Assembly (NCBI GenBank): GCA_900751995.1
Contig: CAADTP010000006.1
Span: forward strand, 1 to 64,000
Length of the DNA stretch: 64,000 nt
Source: Lachnospiraceae bacterium
GTDB taxonomy: Bacteria; Bacillota; Clostridia; Lachnospirales; Lachnospiraceae
Direction of reading: 5' to 3'
The position numbers were made by a program, and so were the translations under genes. Shown piece by piece: positions 40,679 to 48,737 of this stretch. The notes beneath the pieces are model-generated. The model saw nothing but the letters and a program-made list of their open reading frames with translations, had not been told where the DNA came from and ran no database searches. Numbering within the stretch: the stretch's first letter is position 1; each line of letters starts with the position of its first letter.

Positions 40679-41382
40679 AAAAAACAGCAGATTTTTTACT
40701 GGACATGCTTTACCCGAAAAAATGCCCGCTATGTCATCAGATACTGAAAGAAAAAGACCGGCTGATCTGTCCGGAGTGTTCCGGAAAGGTCAGGCCTATA
40801 TCCGGTCCCAGGTGTATGAAATGCGGAAGACCGGTAAGAATGGAAGAGGAATACTGTGAAGACTGCCGCAAGGGTGTCCATCATTTTACGGAGGGCAGAA
40901 GTATTTTCTGGTACGGAGAGGTCTGGAGACAGTCTCTGGTACGATTTAAGTATTACGGATGTCGGGAATATGGGGATTTTTATGCAAAGGCAATGAGCGT
41001 CTTCGGAAAAAAATATCTGGAACGGTGGAAGCCTGATCTGATCGTTCCCGTTCCTCTGCATCCCAGAAAAAAAAGGATGAGAGGTTTTAACCAGGCAGCA
41101 TATCTGGCAGAAAGGCTCAGTGTTCTTACGGGGATCCCATGGAATGAGCATCTGGTAAAGAAGATACGAAGCACAAGATCTCAGAAAAAACTTAATGCCA
41201 TACAGAGGCGTCAGAACCTGAAAAATGCATATCAGGTAACCGAAAAGATCCCGGGTTTTTCTGTACTTGTGGTGGATGATGTATACACAACAGGAAGTAC
41301 GGCAGATGCCATGGCAATGTGTCTTCTTGAGGCCGGTGCAGAGAAAGTTTATTTTCTGACAATATGCGCAGGAAGGGCATGA
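40675..41382 (+). CDS. comF: ComF family phosphoribosyltransferase-like protein
   Basis: A 235-residue ComF-family protein, linked in Bacillus and Haemophilus to DNA uptake. N-terminal zinc-finger-like cysteines: CPLCH, CPEC, CMKCG and CEDC. The PRTase-type domain has DLIVPVPLHPRKKRMRGFNQA and the PRPP loop VLVVDDVYTTGSTADAMA. Start TTG 40675, overlapping the recD2 stop by four bases (TTGA), with AAAGGA ahead. It follows a helicase, but no other competence genes are near, so a role in DNA uptake is uncertain. Confidence 0.9.
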   Translation: MKKTADFLLDMLYPKKCPLCHQILKEKDRLICPECSGKVRPISGPRCMKCGRPVRMEEEYCEDCRKGVHHFTEGRSIFWYGEVWRQSLVRFKYYGCREYGDFYAKAMSVFGKKYLERWKPDLIVPVPLHPRKKRMRGFNQAAYLAERLSVLTGIPWNEHLVKKIRSTRSQKKLNAIQRRQNLKNAYQVTEKIPGFSVLVVDDVYTTGSTADAMAMCLLEAGAEKVYFLTICAGRA

Positions 41383-41529
41383 AACAGCCGAAAAAACACT
41401 TTTCATAGGTATGGAACTATGCTACAATAAATTTGATTGCAGTTAAACAGTATAACTGTATGGAAAGCGTAATGCAGATCATATATCGGGGATTTTCCTG
41501 ATAAAGAAAGCTTATGAGGAGTTATTTTT

Positions 41530-41964
41530 ATGGTAAATGAAGAAAAAGTGAAGATTATGAATCGTCTGGCTATGTATGAACATGGCGAAGGCAGGAAGTA
41601 TCTTCCGGTGAGCAGATATTATCGAAGTGATTATATTGGACTTGCACTGATCAGAAACTTTTTTCTGGTAACGATCGGATATGTATTGGGACTTGCAGGC
41701 GTTGCCGCATATTTCAGCGAATATCTTATGGATAATGTGAATAAGATTAATCTGGTCGAGGTTGGGATCTATATCATCGTCGGTTATCTGATCGTGCTTG
41801 TTGTATATTCGATACTGACCTACATCCAGTATTCTGTGAAATATTTCCGGGCAAAAAAAAGTGTCAGGGAATATTATCAGGATCTTACAAGACTGGAAAA
41901 AATCTACGGGCGGGAGGAAAAAAGAAATCCGGTCAGGAGAAATGCAGGAGGACATAGAAAATGA
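41530..41964 (+). CDS. Uncharacterised two-helix membrane protein before cdaA
   Basis: A 144-residue protein of no recognised family. Cytoplasmic N-terminus with MNRLAMYEHGEGRKYLPVSRYYRSDYIGL; two membrane helices (about 38-62 and 75-98); a basic, Tyr-rich C-terminal tail (YQDLTRLEKIYGREEKRNP). Ribosome site GAGGAG. The following membrane-protein gene overlaps it by four bases (ATGA), and cdaA-cdaR come next, so it probably belongs to that envelope-signalling operon. Confidence 0.75.
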   Translation: MVNEEKVKIMNRLAMYEHGEGRKYLPVSRYYRSDYIGLALIRNFFLVTIGYVLGLAGVAAYFSEYLMDNVNKINLVEVGIYIIVGYLIVLVVYSILTYIQYSVKYFRAKKSVREYYQDLTRLEKIYGREEKRNPVRRNAGGHRK

Positions 41965-43070
41965 CAGCTTTACTTGAGATCAAACAGAATATCAAAAGAT
42001 TTTACGGACAATATGAAGTATATATACTGCCGGTCCTGAAGTTTGTTCTGGCATTTGCCTATTTTCTCTGGATCAACAGCAATATGGGTTACATGAAACA
42101 GCTGGATAATATTTTTGTTGTCCTGATCCTGGCGCTTGTATGTTCGATCCTTCCGGTTTCCGTGATGATGTTTCTGGGATTTGCGTTGATGATCGGGCAC
42201 TGTTATGCAGTCGGGATCGAAACGGCAGGATTTATGCTGCTTCTTATTCTGTTTATGCTGATCCTGTTCCTAAGATTCAGCAGGTCACAGAATCTTGCAA
42301 TGATCCTTACACCACTTTCCTTCGGATTTGGTGTTCCTGCACTTATGCCGATCGGAGCAGGCCTGCTGGGCAGTGCATTGTCAGCGCTTCCGGCCGGATG
42401 CGGTGTTGTGATCTATTATTTTATACGGTTTGTACATGCACAGTCGGCGGCACTCAGTGATCCTGCCGCAGAGATCACAGAAAAACTGAAGCTGATCTCT
42501 GACGGACTTGTCCACAACTGGGCAATGTGGATCACGGTGATCGCGTTTGTGGTAGTGATCCTGTTTGTGAACCTTCTGAGAACACGGGCGTTTGATTATG
42601 CATGGAGGATCGCTGTCATTGCCGGTGGCGTGATCTATATTCTGGTTATCCTTGCCGGAGATTTCTGCCTTAGTATTACGGTAGCCATGGTGCCGATGAT
42701 CCTGTCCACAGTGATCTCCGTACTGGCAGGATTTGTTCTGGAGTTCTTTGTTTTTGGCGGAGATTACAGCAGAACAGAACGTCTGGAATATGAGGATGAT
42801 GAGTACTATTACTACGTAAAAGCCGTTCCGAAGGCATCGGTCGCCACTTCTGAGAGAAGTATCAAAAAGATCAATGCGGAGCCGGTAAAAGAAGAAAAAA
42901 AAGAAGACAATATTGTGTCTTTCAGTGATGATGTATTTCCTGAGAAGAACGAAATGCATACAGTAAAGATGCCGGATATGGTTTCCGAAAATACAGTAAG
43001 TGAGAAACCGCAGGGATTGGACAAGATCGATTTCGAAAAACAGCTGGAGGAATCGCTGAAGGATCTTTAA
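41961..43070 (+). CDS. Uncharacterised multi-spanning membrane protein before cdaA
   Basis: A 369-residue protein with about eight predicted membrane segments (roughly 20-265) and a long charged cytoplasmic tail. The tail starts YEDDEYYYYVKAVPK, contains a Lys/Glu-rich stretch, and ends DKIDFEKQLEESLKDL. I recognise no family. Start ATG overlaps the previous stop (ATGA). cdaA begins 42 bases downstream. The tail, with a tyrosine run and a conserved-looking terminal helix, suggests interaction with a soluble partner; a link to c-di-AMP control is inference from position. Confidence 0.75.
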   Translation: MTALLEIKQNIKRFYGQYEVYILPVLKFVLAFAYFLWINSNMGYMKQLDNIFVVLILALVCSILPVSVMMFLGFALMIGHCYAVGIETAGFMLLLILFMLILFLRFSRSQNLAMILTPLSFGFGVPALMPIGAGLLGSALSALPAGCGVVIYYFIRFVHAQSAALSDPAAEITEKLKLISDGLVHNWAMWITVIAFVVVILFVNLLRTRAFDYAWRIAVIAGGVIYILVILAGDFCLSITVAMVPMILSTVISVLAGFVLEFFVFGGDYSRTERLEYEDDEYYYYVKAVPKASVATSERSIKKINAEPVKEEKKEDNIVSFSDDVFPEKNEMHTVKMPDMVSENTVSEKPQGLDKIDFEKQLEESLKDL

Positions 43071-43112
43071 ACAGGAACGATTGGAATAGCTCAGGAAGAA
43101 AGGAGGAGACTT

Positions 43113-43997
43113 ATGCAGAATGTGCTGACAGTTGTGGTCGGATATCTTGGGAAAATTTCCCTTCCGGGACTTGGCGTGATAGATATCATTGAGATCGGAC
43201 TGATTTCCTTTTTTGTATATCAGTTTATGGCATGGATCAAATTTACACGTGCATATACCCTTCTGAAGGGCATTTTGATCGTCCTTGGATTTATCCTGGT
43301 TGCATATATCTTCAAAATGAATACGATCCTCTGGATCTTCCGGAACCTGGCTAATGTGCTGGTGATCGGTGTGATCGTAATCTTTCAGCCGGAGCTGAGG
43401 AAGGCGCTGGAGCAGCTGGGACAGAAGAAGTTTGTTTCCAACATTATTCCCTTTGATTCCGGCAGGGAAGTGCAGGAGCGTTTCAATGACAAGACTATCA
43501 ACGAACTGGTAAAGGCCTGTTTTGATATGGGTGAAGTTAAGACCGGAGCACTGATCGTGATCGAGGAAGAGATCCGGCTTGATGAATATGTGAGAACCGG
43601 TATCAATATTGACGGTATCCTTACCAGTCAGCTGCTGATCAATATTTTTGAGCATAATACACCTCTTCATGACGGAGCGGTGATCGTGCGGGGAAACCGC
43701 GTAGTAGCAGCAACCTGCTATCTGCCTCTTTCAGATAATATGGAACTGAGCAAACAGCTGGGAACAAGACACAGAGCAGGTGTGGGTATCAGCGAAGCTA
43801 CGGATTCTCTTACGATCATTGTTTCGGAAGAGACAGGACAGGTTTCTGTGGCCAGAGGCGGTGAGTTATCCAGAGGGCTTAACAGCAAGCAGCTTCGTGA
43901 AGTACTTGTTTCTGCTCAGAATAAAAAGGTTGTTGACAACGGTAAGCTGAGAAATCTGCTGAAAGGGAGAGTGAAACATGAAGAAAAATCTGACTAA
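43113..43997 (+). CDS. cdaA: Diadenylate cyclase CdaA
   Basis: A 294-residue membrane-bound enzyme that makes c-di-AMP from two ATP. Three N-terminal helices (about 22-95) precede the DAC domain. Catalytic motifs are DGA (187-189, in TPLHDGAVIVRGNRV) and RHR (219-221, in GTRHRAGVGISEATD). c-di-AMP controls potassium and osmolyte uptake and wall homeostasis in Firmicutes. AGGAGG precedes the ATG. cdaR overlaps its end by 20 bases. The usual third member, glmM, is not next in line here. Confidence 0.96.
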   Translation: MQNVLTVVVGYLGKISLPGLGVIDIIEIGLISFFVYQFMAWIKFTRAYTLLKGILIVLGFILVAYIFKMNTILWIFRNLANVLVIGVIVIFQPELRKALEQLGQKKFVSNIIPFDSGREVQERFNDKTINELVKACFDMGEVKTGALIVIEEEIRLDEYVRTGINIDGILTSQLLINIFEHNTPLHDGAVIVRGNRVVAATCYLPLSDNMELSKQLGTRHRAGVGISEATDSLTIIVSEETGQVSVARGGELSRGLNSKQLREVLVSAQNKKVVDNGKLRNLLKGRVKHEEKSD

Positions 43998-45279
43998 GAA
44001 CATCCCTTTGAAAATCATGTCGATCATTGTGGGAATCTTGGTGTGGCTGATCGTAGTAAATGTTGATGACCCTATCATTACGAAAGGCTTTGTGATCTCA
44101 GATGTGCAGATCATCAATGAAGCTTATGTGGATCAGCTGGGCGAGATGGTCATGCAGGATGATCGTGAAAATTCAGTACGTGTTTATATTACAGGTGAGC
44201 GGAAGATAGTCAACCGTCTCACCTCAAGTGATATTAAGGCAGTTGCAGACCTGCAGCAGGCTCAGTCTACCGATACAGACCCTGTAATGATCCCCATTAC
44301 AGCAACCTGTTCCGGGATACTTCCAGAGAATATCCAGGTGTCACCGCAGAATCTAAGTGTCCATCTGGAAAAAAAGGTGACCAAGGAATTTGCGATCAAC
44401 GTTACCAGTGATGACAGCAAGCCTGCACAGGGGCTGGAGGTTGCTTCGCTTACCGCAAATCCGGAAAAAGTCCGTATTACAGGACCGGAATCCCTAGTTG
44501 GTAAGATAGACAGTGTGAGTGTGGATGTAAGTTCAAAGCTTGAGGGAATCGACCAGGATACGACGATCACAGGCGCAGAACTGACCATCACAGATAAGAA
44601 TCAGGATACACTTTCATCAAATTCCATGAGCTATCTGAAATTTGACAACAACGGAAAGGTCAATGTCACGGCAAAGCTCTGGAAGGTGCGTTCTGATATA
44701 CGGATCAGTGCGGGATATACGGGAGAACCGGCAGAAGGTTATGTTGTGGACAGTGTCACGACAGTACCGGAGACTTTCAGCGTAGCTGGAAGTGAAGAAG
44801 CACTGAACAATCTGAAACTTCAGGGAAATACTATTTATCTTGATAATGAGAATGTGGATATTTCAGGAAAGAGCAATGACGTGGAAAAGAAAGTAAACCT
44901 GTCAGAACTTCTTCCGGATGGCCTTAAGCTGACATCTGGATCTAGTACGGACCTCTGGATCACAGTCAATATCCTGCCGGAGGGCAGTAAGATATACAGC
45001 TTTCCGACAGAGGATATCAAAGTAAAGGGTCTGCCTGATGATCTGCAGCTGGCGTTTGAAGTTGCGGATATTGAACTGAAGGTGCAGGCGGAAGACGGAG
45101 ATCTTTCCCAATTTGATCTGAAGTCGGTAGGAGCAGCACTTTCCATGGATGACTGGGAGGAGGGCAGCTACGAAGTACCGATCAAAATCAGCCTTCCGGA
45201 AGGCTACAAGCTGCTGGAGGATGTAACCGCCGAGATCAAAATCTCCAAGGTTTCCAATGTAGACAGCAGCAGTCAGTAA
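43978..45279 (+). CDS. cdaR: YbbR-domain regulator of CdaA
   Basis: A 433-residue extracytoplasmic protein with one N-terminal membrane helix (LKIMSIIVGILVWLIVVNVDD, about 10-30) and four YbbR repeats. Each repeat carries a version of the YbbR beta pattern, e.g. VRITGPESLVGKIDSVSVDV and FSVAGSEEALNNLKL. It binds and modulates CdaA at the membrane. The start lies 20 bases inside cdaA, with AAAGGGAGAG as ribosome site, so the two are translationally coupled. Confidence 0.92.
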   Translation: MKKNLTKNIPLKIMSIIVGILVWLIVVNVDDPIITKGFVISDVQIINEAYVDQLGEMVMQDDRENSVRVYITGERKIVNRLTSSDIKAVADLQQAQSTDTDPVMIPITATCSGILPENIQVSPQNLSVHLEKKVTKEFAINVTSDDSKPAQGLEVASLTANPEKVRITGPESLVGKIDSVSVDVSSKLEGIDQDTTITGAELTITDKNQDTLSSNSMSYLKFDNNGKVNVTAKLWKVRSDIRISAGYTGEPAEGYVVDSVTTVPETFSVAGSEEALNNLKLQGNTIYLDNENVDISGKSNDVEKKVNLSELLPDGLKLTSGSSTDLWITVNILPEGSKIYSFPTEDIKVKGLPDDLQLAFEVADIELKVQAEDGDLSQFDLKSVGAALSMDDWEEGSYEVPIKISLPEGYKLLEDVTAEIKISKVSNVDSSSQ

Positions 45280-45337
45280 GTAATCACAGCTTTGGACAAG
45301 GCTTGAAGGATAAGTAATATAAAGGGAGACAGCAGCA

Positions 45338-45601
45338 ATGTTAAGTTATAAGGTAACGGTCAGGAACCCGTCAGGGCTTCATCTTCGTCCCGCAGGGCTT
45401 TTGTGCGGCGAGGCAATAAAATACAAATCGTCCATAACATTTCAGTATGCCGGAGGTACAGCGAATGCCAAAAGTGTTCTGAGTGTTCTGGGTGCCTGTG
45501 TTAAAAGCGGGGATGAGATCACACTGGTCTGCGAGGGTGAGGATGAACAGGCTGCGATAGATGCGCTTGTGGCTCTTATCGAAGGCGGACTGGGCGAATG
45601 A
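45338..45601 (+). CDS. HPr-family phosphocarrier protein
   Basis: An 87-residue HPr-like protein. The active-site histidine is His15 in NPSGLHLRPAG, and the regulatory serine is Ser46 in NAKSVLSVLGA, so both the PTS phosphorelay and HPr-kinase sites are present. Typical HPr has RPAT; here RPAG. No enzyme I or PTS gene is adjacent, so this could be the general HPr or a regulatory paralogue like Crh (which lacks the histidine). Ribosome site AAAGGGAG. Confidence 0.88.
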   Translation: MLSYKVTVRNPSGLHLRPAGLLCGEAIKYKSSITFQYAGGTANAKSVLSVLGACVKSGDEITLVCEGEDEQAAIDALVALIEGGLGE

Positions 45602-45653
45602 TACGTAACAGATACAATAATTATTTACAGCAGCATGATCAGGAGGGATTATT

Positions 45654-48566
45654 GTGAAGAGAAGAGTTGTGGCAATTTTTCTCAGTCTGACATTATGCAT
45701 GGGCGGAACTTTGGAAGCCGGCGCTGCGGCTTTGGAAAGTACAGACGTGCAGATGGCAGCAGAGACAGCCGGCGATCCGGCTGAGGATGTATTCAGTGAT
45801 GAAGCGGGAACGACTGTACAGCAGCCGGAGACAGAAGCGGATCAGACAGGTAGTACTGACAGTTCAGAAGAGATACCTGTTGAACCGGAGAATCCAGCAG
45901 AGACACCGGATGTTATAGAAACACCGGAAACTACAGAAACACCGGAGACTACAGAAGCACCGGAGGTTACAGAAACACCGGATGCGACAACAGAAGACAG
46001 TACAGATCCGGGCGATGATTTCAGTGCAGGTGATGCACAGGAACTGGATGCACCGTCAGCAGATACCGCAGTACAGAACAAAGTAGAGAACAACAAGGCA
46101 GAGGAAACTTCTGCTACCGGAGCATCACTGGTAAACGGTGTAGTCGTTGCCAAGACAAGTGACTGGGTTTCTGCAAACGGTTTTTACAGACTCCGCAAAA
46201 AGAAGGTTGCTACATCTGCAGCTCCGGAGGGAAAAGCTTCTGAGGATCCTGCAGAAAGCAGCGAAGAAGAGCAGAAAACAACAGTTGATGAAACAGCTGC
46301 AGCAGCACAGGAGGTACAGCAGACTGAAGAGCTTCCGGAAGGTGCAGCAGAGAGTGAGCAGGCTCAGGTACTCCAGAATGAGTCAGCAGAAGGAGAGCAG
46401 GAGACTGCAGCAGAAGAAGTTTCTACAGAGGAAGTATCCGCAGCAGAAGCTTCTGCAGAGACAGCATCCGCAGATGTAGTGTCTGCAGAGGAGACATCCG
46501 AAGAGACAGCACCCGCAGAAACAGAGACGGCAGTCGAAACATCAGAGAGCGTAGATAACGCAGAGACTCTTGCCCAGGATGAAGGGAACGCTTCTCAGGT
46601 ATCAGAAACAGGTTCCATCGAAGATAATTATTTTACTGCGCAGGATGGTCTTCTTAAGATCAATACCAACGGACATGTGGGATATTATCTTTTTAATGAA
46701 GACGGATATCTGGTAACCGGCCGTATGACCCGTGAGCCAGGTGCAGCAGGTTATACCGGAACACAGAAGACAGAATGGTATTTCCTCGAAAACTCCAAAG
46801 CTTCCCTGTATTCGGATTCCACCGGAAAAGCAATCACACCGTGGACATCCAATCTTGGCCAGCAGAAGAGAAATTACTGGTTATGGACAGGAACTGTTTT
46901 CCGCTATTATAATTCCCAGGGTGATTACAAATCCATAGAGGCTCAGAACCTTGTAGGCAAGATCAAGAAGATCGGAAATGCTTATTATACACTGATGCGT
47001 AACGGAAAACCGCGAACAGGAATCCTGAAGCTGACAACCGGTTCCACAACATATCAGTATTACTTCCAGCCGGCATCAAAGGCAGGAGAGATTCCAGGAA
47101 AGCTTTTTTATGGCGGATGGACATATGTTTTAAACAGCAAAAATCAGAAACGTTTTATCTATTGTAGTCCGAAGGCTGCCACACGTGGACAGATCATGAA
47201 ACATGGAGTTTATGTATCACCTGTAATGTCCAAGAAATATCGATATATGCTGAATGCCAGCGGCTATGTTATGACGAATACAATGGCGAAGGCGCAGAAT
47301 AACGCATATTATGTTTCAGACAGCAAGGGCCGCATCATTACAAAAAAACTTGTGAAGTATAAAGGCAGCAGATATTATTTCGGAGGCAATGGCCAGAGAG
47401 TTTCCTGGAAGAACTGCTGGCATGGCTGCCCGGGTGCATCCAACAAGATTTATTATTTCGGAAGCACAGCAGGAAAAGTTGTTGAAAAATATGGCTGGCA
47501 GAAGGTGACCGACGCAAAAGGCCAGTTCTTCGGATGGTTTTACTTTGACAAAAACGGAAACCACTATAAGAGCCAGATGATAACAAACAAGTCCTCCAAA
47601 AAGAGCTATTACTTTAATAGCACAGGACAGCTTGCAACAGGAAAAACAAAGATCGGCAAAAAATACTATTTCTTTGCAACATCAGATGCCAATGCGCACA
47701 GAGGCTGGATGTACAAGAGTACATTGATCCGTTACCAGAATAAGTGGTATTATGCAGGCGGCAACGGTGTTCTGAAAAAGTCAGGCTGGCAGAAGGTAGG
47801 TAAATACTGGTACTATCTGCAGAACTATACCGTTGTGACAAATAAATCCATGAAGCGTGGTTCCGTAAATGGTTATCTGGACAGCCAGGGACGTTTTTCC
47901 ACCGGCTGGGTGATCGTCAGCGATTACTATGATCAGGTCAAATATATCGATCCGGACAGCGGTTCCAAGTATCTGACCAATACAAGCAGATGGATCGATG
48001 GAAAACTGTATTACTTTGATAAGGATGGTTACCGCCGTAATGATGTTTCCAGTATTTACGGAGGACCATATTACCTGGAGGTTGATAAGACCAACGGTGT
48101 TATGACTGTATACACAAATAGTAGCAAGACCATTCCGGTTAAGACAATCCGTGTTTCTGTAGGTCTCTCCGGAACACCTACATGGGATGGTACATACAGA
48201 CTGACCCGCAGTCTGAGATGGCAGCCACTGATGGGACCGTCCTGGGGACAGTATGGAACACATGTTGACGGATGCGGACAGGGAGGAATCTTTATCCATT
48301 CCGTAGCCGGATCGACCAGGAGTGTTTATAATCTTCCGGCAGGCGAGTACCTGAAGCTTGGTCAGCCTGCATCTCACGGATGTATCCGTACCTGTGTGGC
48401 TGATGCGAAGTGGGTATTTGAGAACTGTAACGGTTCTACGATCCACATTTACAGCAGCGGAAATTACGTTAACAATGAATCCTTCAAGGGACCGTTAGGC
48501 CGCAGACCGCTGGCAACCTTCCGTGGAGCCGGAAACTTTGATCCTACAGACCCGGAAGTTCCGTGA
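45654..48566 (+). CDS. Secreted L,D-transpeptidase with cell-wall-binding repeats
   Basis: A 970-residue exported protein. Signal peptide about 1-26; a Glu/Thr/Pro/Ala-rich low-complexity region (about 30-320) with five TPETTE-like hexapeptides and later AEETSAE-type repeats; then about a dozen choline/glucan-binding-type repeats (aromatic-Gly, YYFxxxG, about 325-790). The C-terminal YkuD domain (about 804-935) has FIHSVAGS and the catalytic SHGCIRTCVADAKW (Cys near 909). It should form 3-3 cross-links or attach proteins in peptidoglycan. GTG start after AGGAGG. The GH25 enzyme next door has similar repeats. Confidence 0.92.
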   Translation: MKRRVVAIFLSLTLCMGGTLEAGAAALESTDVQMAAETAGDPAEDVFSDEAGTTVQQPETEADQTGSTDSSEEIPVEPENPAETPDVIETPETTETPETTEAPEVTETPDATTEDSTDPGDDFSAGDAQELDAPSADTAVQNKVENNKAEETSATGASLVNGVVVAKTSDWVSANGFYRLRKKKVATSAAPEGKASEDPAESSEEEQKTTVDETAAAAQEVQQTEELPEGAAESEQAQVLQNESAEGEQETAAEEVSTEEVSAAEASAETASADVVSAEETSEETAPAETETAVETSESVDNAETLAQDEGNASQVSETGSIEDNYFTAQDGLLKINTNGHVGYYLFNEDGYLVTGRMTREPGAAGYTGTQKTEWYFLENSKASLYSDSTGKAITPWTSNLGQQKRNYWLWTGTVFRYYNSQGDYKSIEAQNLVGKIKKIGNAYYTLMRNGKPRTGILKLTTGSTTYQYYFQPASKAGEIPGKLFYGGWTYVLNSKNQKRFIYCSPKAATRGQIMKHGVYVSPVMSKKYRYMLNASGYVMTNTMAKAQNNAYYVSDSKGRIITKKLVKYKGSRYYFGGNGQRVSWKNCWHGCPGASNKIYYFGSTAGKVVEKYGWQKVTDAKGQFFGWFYFDKNGNHYKSQMITNKSSKKSYYFNSTGQLATGKTKIGKKYYFFATSDANAHRGWMYKSTLIRYQNKWYYAGGNGVLKKSGWQKVGKYWYYLQNYTVVTNKSMKRGSVNGYLDSQGRFSTGWVIVSDYYDQVKYIDPDSGSKYLTNTSRWIDGKLYYFDKDGYRRNDVSSIYGGPYYLEVDKTNGVMTVYTNSSKTIPVKTIRVSVGLSGTPTWDGTYRLTRSLRWQPLMGPSWGQYGTHVDGCGQGGIFIHSVAGSTRSVYNLPAGEYLKLGQPASHGCIRTCVADAKWVFENCNGSTIHIYSSGNYVNNESFKGPLGRRPLATFRGAGNFDPTDPEVP
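45903..45992 (+). repeat. 18-bp tandem coding repeat, five units
   Basis: Units of the type ACACCGGAAACTACAGAA repeat five times with small changes, encoding TPDVIE, TPETTE, TPETTE, APEVTE and TPDATT within the spacer of the L,D-transpeptidase. Such repeats are prone to copy-number change. Confidence 0.8.
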
Positions 48567-48608
48567 TCTTTACCGAACAGTACCAGAAAGAAATATATAG
48601 AATAACTG

Positions 48609-48650
48609 AAGACCGATGTTCAGCTGTATGAAGCTGACATCGGTCTTTTT
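48609..48650 (+). terminator. Intrinsic terminator after the L,D-transpeptidase gene
   Basis: AAGACCGATGTTCAGCT and AGCTGACATCGGTCTT pair over about 15 bp around a short loop, followed by TTT. Confidence 0.9.
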
Positions 48651-48661
48651 CCATATATGGC

Positions 48662-48690
48662 TTTACTTTCCATTTTTTCATATGTATAAT
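48662..48690 (+). promoter_or_regulatory. Promoter for the GH25 gene
   Basis: TTTACT (48662-48667), 17 bases and TATAAT (48685-48690), about 48 bases before the ATG. Confidence 0.68.
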
Positions 48691-48737
48691 AAAAGTTATG
48701 CACAAATAAACAACATAATTTATGGAAGGAAACTAAA

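Noticed and set aside
42381..43670. A 429-codon minus-strand open frame over the membrane protein and cdaA
   Set aside because: Antisense to cdaA catalytic motifs; composition (His, Asp, Lys, Cys) is typical of shadow frames.
45903..45992. Regular short repeats that could suggest a CRISPR array
   Set aside because: The units are 18 bp without spacers, are in frame, and encode a hexapeptide repeat in the L,D-transpeptidase.
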